From Ailurus styani (Eukaryota > Chordata > Mammalia > Carnivora > Ailuridae), in contig LNAC01000278.1 of NCBI GenBank assembly GCA_002007465.1, forward strand, positions 1,278,333-1,342,332: a DNA stretch of 64,000 nucleotides. The letters are read 5' to 3'. Shown here one piece after another: positions 55,991-64,000 of the stretch (position 1 is the stretch's first letter; each line of letters starts with the position of its first letter). The notes beneath the pieces are model-generated. The model was not told the origin of the DNA. It did no database searches and saw only the letters and a program-made list of their open reading frames with translations. The position numbers and the translations under genes were made by a program.

Positions 55991-56194
55991 GGGCGCCTGG
56001 GTGGCTCAGTGGGTTAAAGCCTCTGCCTTCAGCTCAGGTCATAATCTCAGGGTCCTGGGATCTAGGCCCGCATTGAGCTCTCTGCTCAGCGGGGAGCCTG
56101 CTTCCTCTTCTCCCTGTCTCTCTGCCTGCCTCTCTGCCTACTTGTAATCTCTCTCTGTGTCAAATAAATAAATAAAATCTTTAAAAAAAAAAAA
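55991..56194 (+). mobile_element. CAN-SINE, mustelid-type
   Basis: Head GGGCGCCTGGGTGGCTCAGT, GGGTTAAAGCCTCTGCCTTC, CTGCCTGCCTCTCTGCCTAC, AAATAAATAAATAAAATCTT and poly(A). Flanked by AGAGAGAGA on both sides. Confidence 0.96.
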
Positions 56195-56200
56195 AGAGAG

Positions 56201-57115
56201 AGAAAGAAATTTCACATCAGAAACCCTAACTAACAGGGGTCCTTCTCTGGATGTTATGTTTAATAATGAATTGCATTCATTAATTTATACATTTTACATA
56301 TTGAAATTTTATAATCAGAAAAGACAATACACAGCATAAAATTAAAGTATATAACTCATTGAGTTCTAAAATGTCTTTAATGGCTTTAGGCTAAAAAATA
56401 AATAATACTAAAACAGGAATAACAGTAAAACATGTTTTAATTGGATTTTGCTTACCACTAAGAGATAAGGTTTGAAGGAATTTTTTTCCCCTAATAGGCT
56501 ATGAATTCTGCTCTGGAATTCCATTTCCCTGATTTTGGAATTTCTGCAACTTCCGTGAATGGTACAAAGACTCTGCCTCCCAGTCACCTTCTCTAAAGGT
56601 GTTCTGCTTTCTCTCACGTTATCAGTGCAAGCAAGGCTGCTGACAGAAATCCATATTAAATTGCCCCATTACATAAGCCTCCAAGCTACACCCTGTCCTA
56701 CTATCATAGCTTAGGCGATTGAATTCTCTTAATAATGATGACATCCTGTCCAAAGAAAACAGTTCAATCTGAGCTGTCCTCTGTGTTTATCCATGAGTTA
56801 TGAAGAGTCCTTATATGGCATTGTGTGTGGGTGGGGAATTCATTATTAAAGAAAACTGGGAATTACAGAAGCAGGTGGAAAGAGGGATTTGAAATTCACC
56901 TATTGTTTCTCTGCTCAAAATCCATTAACACGCTAGTATATTTCCTTCCAGTCTCTTTCTTTATAGATAATCCTAGGCTGCTGTAGTCATGTTACAGACA
57001 CAACTGAGTCAATTGTCCTTTCCCCTTGGTATTACATCATAAGTATTTGCCATGCTACTAAATAATTTCAAAAACATTGTTTTACTGACTGAATAAAATT
57101 TTATTGAGTAAGTTA
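56201..57115. other. AT-rich unique sequence
   Basis: No repeat family or exon recognised. Confidence 0.35.
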
Positions 57116-57130
57116 GCCATTTCTCCTTTA

Positions 57131-57340
57131 TTTTTTTTTTAAAGATTTTTTTTTTTATTTATTCATTTGACACAGAGAGAGAGAGATTACAAGTAGGCAG
57201 AGAGGCAGGCAGAGAGGAGAGAGGAGGAAGCAGGCTCCCTGCTGAGCAGAGAGCCTGATGTGGGCCTCGATCCCAGGACCCTGGGATCATGACCTGAGCC
57301 GAAGGCAGCGGCTTTAACCCACTGAGCCACCCAGGCGCCC
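57131..57340 (-). mobile_element. CAN-SINE, mustelid-type, minus strand, perfect target-site duplication
   Basis: Poly(T), ATTTATTCATTTGACACAGA, body GGCAGAGAGGCAGGCAGAGA, CGATCCCAGGACCCTGGGAT, head TGAGCCACCCAGGCGCCC. GCCATTTCTCCTTTA is duplicated at 57116-57130 and 57341-57355. Confidence 0.97.
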
Positions 57341-57355
57341 GCCATTTCTCCTTTA

Positions 57356-57754
57356 AAAGACCTTTGGATTGTTTTTCAGTTTTAGCTGTTATAAGAACCA
57401 TGAAAAAAATTTTGTGAGCAAGCTCTTCATGTATTTAAAACTATTTCATCATTTTTCATGGGTAGAGTCAAAAAAATAAAATTACTGGATCCAAGGTAAA
57501 GGGCACTTGATGTCTTAGGATGGACGTTGTTATATTACCACCAACCTTATTGTCTACATCATCGCCTACATTGGAGTCACTACCATACATTGGTAGAACT
57601 CTTTAAAAAGGCATTGGCAATATGGATTAAGCATTTATATGCAGTCTTGCTCTAAAAACATTTGAAGCAGTTTACAAAAGCAAGCACAGCTAAACAAATA
57701 CTTTCGAAGTGGGAAAGTTAGGGTGAAGAGGAAAAATAAGAAAAGTAACAACTA
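57356..57754. other. No recognised feature
   Basis: AT-rich spacer; GATTGTTTTTCAGTTTTAGC hints at an old L1 3' UTR but weakly. Confidence 0.3.
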
Positions 57755-57967
57755 GTATGTATTGAATACTTATTGTGTATCAGGCATTGTGTTAAGACTA
57801 GCATATCTAATCTCATTTAATTCCCACAGCAAAGAGGTAAGTATTATTATGCCTGTTTTATAGGAAAGAAAACCGAGGACTGGAAAGATTGTAACATGTC
57901 CAGTTCCACACAACCAGGAAGGAACAGAGTAGATATTCAAGCTCCGGAATTGGAGCCCCTGATTGTT
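57755..57967 (+). repeat. MIR element
   Basis: ATTGTGTATCAGGCATTGTG, CTAATCTCATTTAATTCCCA, AAAGAAAACCGAGGACTGGA and CAACCAGGAAGGAACAGAGT. Confidence 0.82.
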
Positions 57968-58165
57968 GTTTTAAAAGAGAATTTATTTAGAGAGAGCGTG
58001 AGCAAGAGCAGGAGGGGCAGAAGCAGAGGGAGAGGAAGGATCCCAAGCAGAGTCCACACTGAGCATGGAGCCCAATGCGGGGCTCGATCCCACGACCCTG
58101 AGATCATCACCTTAGCCAAAATCAAGAGTCAGACACTTAACCAAGTGCACCACCCAGGCACCCTT
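57968..58165 (-). mobile_element. CAN-SINE, minus strand, inserted in MIR
   Basis: Tail TTTAAAAGAGAATTTATTTA, body, GGGGCTCGATCCCACGACCC, head CACCACCCAGGCACCC. GAGCCCCTGATTGTT (57953-57967) and GAGCCCTTAATTATT (58166-58180) are the diverged target copies. Confidence 0.93.
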
Positions 58166-58209
58166 GAGCCCTTAATTATTATGCTGTACTTCATCCGGGG
58201 CTCCACTGA

Positions 58210-58668
58210 GTTCCTTTTATGAGGGGGGAGCCAAAATAAGAAACCAAAATTGTGGATGAGGGGGACTCCTGTATGTGGAAACTTAAAAACAAAAGCAAAA
58301 ACCGGAAAAACCAGCTCACAATGTGGGGAACAGATTGGTGGTTGCCTGAGGTGGGGGTGGGTGAAGTGGTTGGAGAGAAACTCCATCCATATAACTTCCA
58401 GCTATAAAAGAAATAGAAGTCGTGGGGATGTAATGGACAGCATGCTGACTGTAGTCAATAATAGTGAATTGCATATTTGAAAGTTGCTAAGAGAGTAGAT
58501 CTTAAAAGTTCTCATCCCAAGAAAAACAGTTCTGTAACTCAGTGGGGATGGATGTTAACTAGACTTGCCACAGGGATCATTTATTTCACAGTATATACGT
58601 ATATCCAATCATTATGTTCTGCACCTGAATATAATGTTCCATGCCAATTATGCCTCAATTAAATTTGG
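58210..58668 (+). mobile_element. Old L1 3' UTR
   Basis: GGAACAGATTGGTGGTTGCC, GTAGTCAATAATAGTGAATT, TCTTAAAAGTTCTCATCCCA and TTATGCCTCAATTAAATTTG are L1 3' UTR words. Confidence 0.82.
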
Positions 58669-59827
58669 CTATTCATGGAGCCACATAAGATAGAAGAGTA
58701 CAAGAGAGACAAAGGGAGAGGAGGAGCAAGAGGCACGTGTAGTAACGAGCAGACTCTGGCAAAGGGAGAGGGACAGAGGTGTCAGACACAGACAGGGCTG
58801 GGCAAACGAGCCTGCCCACCACCATTCCCGCAAACTGTTCCCAGTAATTCTCAAAATGATCACGTAGTACAATAGTTTCTGTTCCTAGGAATGACCCTAT
58901 GTCATTAAGATAAGGCACACATACCCCGATGTGGAGCAGCCACGCTATTGTTTCATTACAGTGCCATCTGTCTCTGAAAGAGCACACCCAAAATGCAAAT
59001 AGATATGCCAGCCCCGCAGGAAACGGCCTTCCGTGTTTTCCCATGCCGAGCGCTGTTGTGAGCTCTGGGATCACGACAGCCCGTCCTCTGGCGGTGAGTA
59101 GTAACTCCCATCTGTACACGCTCTCCGCCACGGAGCCCTCTCTCGCTCCATCCCAAGCCGGGGTTGTTCACTCCACTCTGGCCTCGTCCCATCACTGAGC
59201 TGTGTCCCAGAAAACGATTTCGGCCGAGAGTGGTAGACCAAGTGTAGAGAAGCGATAGCGTGCTAGACCTACCACCAAACACACACATTCCTGTATGTGT
59301 GTGTGGGTGCGTGCGTGTGTCTAGATGCAGATTATGTATTCACGTGTTTCGGCACTTCGGGTTACCCTCAAGGCAATCGTTTGAGAAGGAATAAAGTTCA
59401 GTTCAGCAAGCAACTTGATATGTTGAGGGGCCTCATAAACAGAGCAGGAGGCTTGACAGTCCGACCAACAATTCCTTGGCCGGCAGCTGGGAGAGCACAT
59501 GCCCAGACACAAGTCCTGACTGACGGGATGCGATGGTGCTGGGAGGCCCTCTTCCCAGAAACGGGCCGTGCGGGCGAGCTGGTGCAGCCGGCTCCCCCAG
59601 CCCCAAATACCACGTGCTCTAGCCCTTGTGTTCTGCGGACTGACAGTCTGAGCCTGGGACTTGGGAAGCCATCAGCACGTATCTAGGGACTAAATCATTT
59701 TCATCAAAAAATGTCAAAATAGTGGAGACATTTAAAAAGTTAGGCATCAGGTGTCCAGAATCCTCACTCAGAATTCTCATTTTCTGACCCCATCATTGGC
59801 ATAGTCATCCTATCAGCCCCCATTCTT
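58669..59827. other. No supported gene
   Basis: A 152-codon minus-strand frame (58673-59131) overlaps plus-strand frames and begins within the L1 end. GC-rich at 59030-59260 and 59440-59640 with CpGs. A (TG)n-like stretch is at 59294-59321. Confidence 0.35.
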
Positions 59828-59985
59828 TTTTTTTTTACTTTTTTAATTGAGATAACATTGACGTTTGCCATTGCGTAAGTTTAAGGTGTACAAAGTGTAT
59901 GATAGGATACATTTATATATTGCGACATCATCACCACCATAGGATTAGCTAACCTCCATCACGCCACAGAATTTCCAGTTCTATT
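59828..59985 (-). mobile_element. L1 3' UTR fragment, minus strand
   Basis: Poly(T), then TTTTTTAATTGAGATAACAT, GTAAGTTTAAGGTGTACAAA and TATATTGCGACATCATCACC, the inverted L1 3' UTR. Confidence 0.6.
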
Positions 59986-60265
59986 TTGGGCTGAGAACAT
60001 TGAAGATGGTGCGTCTTAGCAAGTTGGAAGCACAACTACGGTATTATCGATGATAATCTCTCTGTTGTGCATGAGAGCTCCAGAACTTATTCCTCTTTGC
60101 AGTTTCGAGACCCATTCCCAAAGGTAGTGGAAACCCCTTGCACAGGCAGCTGGCTGGTGAGAGGTGAGCAACACATGGGAAAGCAGAAATAGCCGCAGGA
60201 ACAAGAGCAATCCTTTAGTCTGGTTTTTCCACTGCCCGATAAGCAACTTAAAAATATTTGTATCA
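59986..60265. other. No recognised feature
   Basis: Unique spacer. Confidence 0.35.
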
Positions 60266-60266
60266 C

Positions 60267-60450
60267 AGGGCACCTGGGTGGCTCAGTCGGTTAAACATCT
60301 GCCTATGGCTCAGGTCATGATCCCAGGGTCCTGGGATCGAGACCCACATTGGGCTCCTTGCTCAGTGGGGAGCCTGCTTCTCCCTCTGCCTGCTGCTCCC
60401 CCTGCTTGTGCTCTCGCTCTCTCTGATAAATAAATAAAATCTTTAAAAAA
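60267..60450 (+). mobile_element. CAN-SINE, plus strand
   Basis: Head GGGCACCTGGGTGGCTCAGT, core CATGATCCCAGGGTCCTGGG, tail GATAAATAAATAAAATCTTT. Confidence 0.94.
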
Positions 60451-60519
60451 ATAATCATATCATTCAAACACAGTACTACAGAATTAAGCTAAGTTAGTAT
60501 GATCCCAACACTAGTCTGG

Positions 60520-60587
60520 TCAGAGATGCCATATTTTTGTGTCTTTACAAACAATATGGAGAATTTTTGTGCCCCATCTCCAGAGAT
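60520..60587 (+). repeat. MER5A fragment, left of the SINE
   Basis: CCCCATCTCCAGAGAT at the end matches the middle of MER5A (a hAT non-autonomous element). The left boundary is uncertain. Confidence 0.4.
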
Positions 60588-60776
60588 ATTTTTTTAGATT
60601 ATTTATTTATTTATTTGACAGAGAGAGGGAACACAAGCAGGAGTGGGAGAGGCAGAAGCAGGCTCCCCACTGAGCAGGGAGCTCGACGTGGGGTCCCAGG
60701 ACCCTGGGACCATGATCTGAGCCGAAAACAGACGCTGAACGACTAAGGCACCCAGGCGCCACCCCCCCCTCCCCCG
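60588..60776 (-). mobile_element. CAN-SINE inserted in MER5A
   Basis: TTTTTTTAGATTATTTATTT, body, CCAGGACCCTGGGACCATGA, head CACCCAGGCGCC then a C-rich end. CCATCTCCAGAGAT is duplicated perfectly at 60574-60587 and 60777-60790. Confidence 0.95.
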
Positions 60777-60790
60777 CCATCTCCAGAGAT

Positions 60791-60890
60791 TTTAATTTAG
60801 CAGGTCCGGGTAGGCCTGGGAATCTACCTGCTTAACAAATGCCCCCAGAAGATTCTGCTGCAGGAACCAAACTGTTGGAGATGGTAAAGC
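60791..60890 (+). repeat. MER5A fragment, right of the SINE
   Basis: TTTAATTTAGCAGGTCCGGG, GGGAATCTACCTGCTTAACA and ATTCTGCTGCAGGAACCAAA match the MER5A 3' half. Confidence 0.65.
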
Positions 60891-61074
60891 AGCTCCATCT
60901 GGGCTGCATGCCGACCAAGGGCTGGATAGCCACAGCCCCGGGGCAATCAGCTCGCTCACTGAAGAGCACAGGTGCACTCTTTCTGTTTGTTGTAAATTAA
61001 CGGGTCTGTTTCACATTCTGTTGCTAACCTAAGCTTTTAAAAATTATGGATCACCAGCTGGAGTTCATGGAAAC

Positions 61075-61278
61075 TGCTGTGAGCCTCGTTGTGTGGTAGG
61101 CACACAATAACAATCTTCCAAATTAGACATTGTTCTCACCATTTTAAAGATGAGGAAACTGAGGCTTATGGAGGGTAAGAAGTTTATCCAAGATCAACAG
61201 CTGGTAAGTGCCCGAGCCTGGTTCCAAACCTCTGAGTCTGTCCAACTCCAAATGTGCAGTGATTCTCTGACAACTAAA
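61075..61278 (+). repeat. MIR element
   Basis: TTCTCACCATTTTAAAGATG, AGGAAACTGAGGCTTATGGA, CAACAGCTGGTAAGTGCCCG and TCTGTCCAACTCCAAATGTG. Confidence 0.82.
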
Positions 61279-61292
61279 GAGTATGTCACTTT

Positions 61293-61475
61293 CACTTTTT
61301 CAAAAAAGATTTATTTATTTATTTATTTATTTGAGGGGGAGGGGACAGAAGGAGAGGGAGAGTCTTAAGCAGACTCCACACTAAGCGGGGAGCCCGAAAT
61401 GGGGCTCCATCTCATGACCCTGAGTGGAAATCAAGACTTAGATGCATAACTGACTGAGCCACCCAGGAGCCCCGA
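61293..61475 (-). mobile_element. CAN-SINE, minus strand
   Basis: AAAAAAGATTTATTTATTTA, body, GAAATGGGGCTCCATCTCAT, head TGAGCCACCCAGGAGCCCC. GAGTATGTCACTTT (61279-61292) and GAGTACATCACTTT (61476-61489) are target copies. Confidence 0.94.
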
Positions 61476-61489
61476 GAGTACATCACTTT

Positions 61490-62299
61490 TAATTCTTCAG
61501 TAAGAAGTTATGTTCAGTGATTTTTTAAATATTATCCACGGTCATCAACGCATTCCAGGTGGTGCCAAGGTTCATAACATATTGAATGTCCTCCTTTCTA
61601 AGACAATGTTAAGATTTGATAAGAAGAAACATCAATTTAGTAACAGCTTTCAAAGGGCCTAAATTCCTACAGTAAATCTACAAATTGAGTGTAAGATGTC
61701 TCACAATTTTGGAAATGTAAAAATGCAAACATAAATAATAAAGGAAAAGATCTTAGAACCAATAGGAAACACAATACAATTTATGGCTAGTTTGACTCCC
61801 TAGCCACTGGCTTACAGCGCCACCTGGTGCAAGAAAGTGGCAACTACATTAGCCCTCAACACCAGGGCTTTCCCAGAACACTGGTCTGAGGTTTACAACC
61901 CCCAGGGGTCTAATGGAGCAACTGTCGATATCAGATATGATGTGGGAATACAGAATGAAGGCAAAATAAGAATACAAGTAAAATATAAGGAGAGGAAAAC
62001 TAAGGGGTAGGAGAGAAAAAAACAAGGTAGAAAGGGGTGTCCCATCACGGATCACTGTGTACCTTAATATCTACCTCTTGTTACATGCTGGGTATTTTGC
62101 CTGTTTTATCTCCAACCTATTTTATTGATCTGCCTTACAGAGGCTTGCCTTTTTTTTTATTATCTCAGCCTTTTCAAAGAATAAGGTTTGGTTTTGTTTT
62201 CATTGATCATCTCTAGTATATTGTCACTTCTATTTTTGTTCATCTCTGCCATTTGCTTCCTTTTACTTACTCTGGGGTTTTGGTCTCCACACCTATGCC
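61490..62299. other. Mostly unique; contains a CTCF-like site
   Basis: AT-rich, no gene. The CTCF-like motif at 61816-61831 is listed separately. Confidence 0.4.
61816..61831 (-). promoter_or_regulatory. CTCF-like binding motif
   Basis: The minus strand reads TGCACCAGGTGGCGCT, close to the core of the vertebrate CTCF motif (CCASYAGRKGGCGC). Known CTCF function is loop anchoring and insulation. Occupancy cannot be judged from sequence. Confidence 0.4.
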
Positions 62300-62478
62300 A
62301 CATAATTTTAAATCATAGGATTTCCAAGCTCAAAAAAGACATAGAAGAACCTGGCTCTCTTCCCTCATGTTAGGAAGAGACCCGGAGAGAAAAGAGGTTT
62401 GCCTAATTTCCTACAGCTGGTGATGACCGTCCACGCTCTTGACTTAGTGCTCTTTCCCATCCGTAGCACTGTGTTCCC
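62300..62478 (+). repeat. MIR-like element reaching the gap
   Basis: TTTGCCTAATTTCCTACAGC and TTAGTGCTCTTTCCCATCCG are MIR/MIR3 3' words. Confidence 0.5.
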
Positions 62479-62802
62479 NNNNNNNNNNNNNNNNNNNNNN
62501 NNNNNNNNNNNNNNNNNNNNNNNNNNNNNNNNNNNNNNNNNNNNNNNNNNNNNNNNNNNNNNNNNNNNNNNNNNNNNNNNNNNNNNNNNNNNNNNNNNNN
62601 NNNNNNNNNNNNNNNNNNNNNNNNNNNNNNNNNNNNNNNNNNNNNNNNNNNNNNNNNNNNNNNNNNNNNNNNNNNNNNNNNNNNNNNNNNNNNNNNNNNN
62701 NNNNNNNNNNNNNNNNNNNNNNNNNNNNNNNNNNNNNNNNNNNNNNNNNNNNNNNNNNNNNNNNNNNNNNNNNNNNNNNNNNNNNNNNNNNNNNNNNNNN
62801 NN
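62479..62802. other. Assembly gap (324 N)
   Basis: Run of N. The right edge resumes in CTCTCTCTCTCTCTCACC, so a CT/GA tract likely contributed to the gap. Confidence 0.99.
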
Positions 62803-63073
62803 CTCTCTCTCTCTCACCTTTTCTTCTTCCCCACCCAGAACTGAAAAAGATGAGGTTGCTGGATTGGTACAATTCAGAAGAAATAGGCACACTTGCCCCT
62901 CAAAACGTTTGCATGTAAGAATTTTTAAAACAGTACACATTCATGTTGGTGGGGTTTTTTCCCCCATTTTTACAACACTACACACTTGATCCAAATGGAT
63001 GGGTTACCTGTTGAATGAGAAGAGAGAAAGCTACAGGTAATCAAATATTACACAATATTAGGAAATAAATTTC
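62803..63073. other. No recognised feature
   Basis: A CT run then unique AT-rich sequence. Confidence 0.35.
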
Positions 63074-63262
63074 GGGGCACCTGGGTGGCAGTCAGTTAAG
63101 CGGCTGCCTTCTGCTCAGGTCATGATCTCAGGGTCCTGGGATCTGGCCCCACATCAGGCTCTCTATTCAGCAGGGAGCCTGCTTCTCCCTTTCTCCTTGC
63201 TTGTGCTCTCTCTCTCTCTCTCTCTCTCTGTCAAATAAATAAATAAAACTTTTAAAAAAGGA
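63074..63262 (+). mobile_element. CAN-SINE, plus strand
   Basis: Head GGGGCACCTGGGTGGCAGTC (a short deletion in the GGCTCAGT block), core GATCTCAGGGTCCTGGGATC, (CT)n, tail CAAATAAATAAATAAAACTT. Confidence 0.94.
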
Positions 63263-63883
63263 AAGAAAATTCAATGTGACTTCTAGATGATTCTACCTGT
63301 ATCTATTAAGAATTCCAATACCAGATATTTGGCAAGAAGCAAAAATAGATGATGTCTTTATGTAACAGTTATTGGTGTCAAATGCAGATGTAGTCCTACA
63401 ATTCTGGTTAAACGGATGAGCGCTTCCAGTCATGAAGTATGAAACTGTGCAATGAAAGCACTGACCCTGAGAAGGTTTGACTTCTGGGCTTCGTTCAGGT
63501 CCTTGCATGCCTACCCCTCCATTTTCAGAAGCCCTGGTGACCTTGACATCTAGGTATCTTCTGCCCTCTATTGAGCCCTTTGATAAGGAAAGAATCTGGT
63601 ATTAGTCATTCATATCTTTGCATGGAGTTATTACTCAAATGCCCTCTCCCAAGGTCATTTGTATTGTTTGCCTTCTGTGTGGACTAAAAGGCTTTTGTCT
63701 CATAAATTTGAGGTAGTGCTGACAGTGCCAGGTGAGCGAAGCATGGGAAGAAGGGCTTCCCCGTGTCTTGGAAATCATTCCACGCACACTATTGAAGACC
63801 CTGCACATATCAACCTGGTAAAATGATCATGTGCTCCAAAAGTGTATAGTCCCTAACGGCGCTTCTCAAAACAGTGTTAATAG

Positions 63884-63885
<2 letters not shown>
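63263..63885. other. No recognised feature
   Basis: Unique-looking sequence; short open frames only. Confidence 0.35.

Positions 63886-63932
<47 letters not shown>
63886..63932. repeat. (AC)n microsatellite
   Basis: About 23 AC units. Confidence 0.95.
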
Positions 63933-63933
<1 letters not shown>

Positions 63934-64000
63934 TGGGCCAGTCTGCAGTATACTGATGAACAGTGTGATGCTCTGAGGGGGTAGAGAGAAGGGTATGTTT

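Noticed and set aside
58673..59131. 152-codon minus-strand open frame with hydrophobic stretches
   Set aside because: Starts in GC-rich DNA and runs into L1 3' UTR sequence; plus-strand frames are open over the same bases; no acceptor, donor or polyadenylation context.
62365..62989. Open frames of 148-196 codons consisting mostly of X
   Set aside because: They cross an assembly gap of 324 N.
3422..63262. tRNA-like heads of the SINEs as functional tRNA genes
   Set aside because: They are SINE promoters with A/B-box remnants, lacking acceptor-stem pairing and CCA-compatible ends.

Overview
This is vertebrate nuclear DNA from a carnivore, and it is almost entirely intergenic or intronic. I count 29 copies of the carnivore tRNA-derived SINE (CAN-SINE / SINEC). 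Plus-strand copies open with GCCTGGGTGGCTCAG and end in a CT-rich stretch, AAATAAATAAA and poly(A); minus-strand copies are the mirror image. A young subset carries the variant GTGGGTTAAAGCCTCTGCC followed by CTGCCTGCCTCTCTGCC, which I associate with mustelids (weasel, ferret, mink, otter). That species call is an inference from SINE sequence. There are no bacterial genes, operons, CRISPR arrays, rRNA or functional tRNA genes.

Layout. 1-12.6 kb: old repeats (MER20, MIR, MLT1), several SINEs and long stretches where I recognise nothing. 12.66-18.80 kb: one old plus-strand L1 opened by an inverted L1, a SINE and a second L1, two of these with readable target-site duplications. 20.1-24.2 kb: the best protein-coding candidate, three exons on the plus strand with good splice sites, compatible phases, a stop codon and two AATAAA signals. 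I do not recognise the protein. 24.6-29.4 kb: SINE, L1, MaLR-type LTRs and L2. 29.4-43.4 kb: mostly unique sequence with MIR, L2 and SINE copies, a weaker minus-strand terminal-exon candidate near 33 kb and a possible exon near 38.7 kb. 43.4-46.2 kb: decayed pol of an ERV-L type endogenous retrovirus, itself interrupted by a SINE and an L1. 46.2-49.4 kb: an old L1 carrying four SINEs and a short L1 tail. 49.4-64 kb: mixed unique sequence, SINEs, MIR, L1 ends, a MER5A split by a SINE, and one CTCF-like site.

Two runs of N (41133-41266 and 62479-62802) are assembly gaps. Most open frames in the window come from repeats, GC-rich stretches with few stops, or microsatellites, and are not annotated. 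Repeat family names are from memory of consensus sequences and were not checked with RepeatMasker; boundaries are approximate unless a target-site duplication is given. I see no novel multi-gene system here. The three-exon gene and the nested retroelement history are the most informative content.
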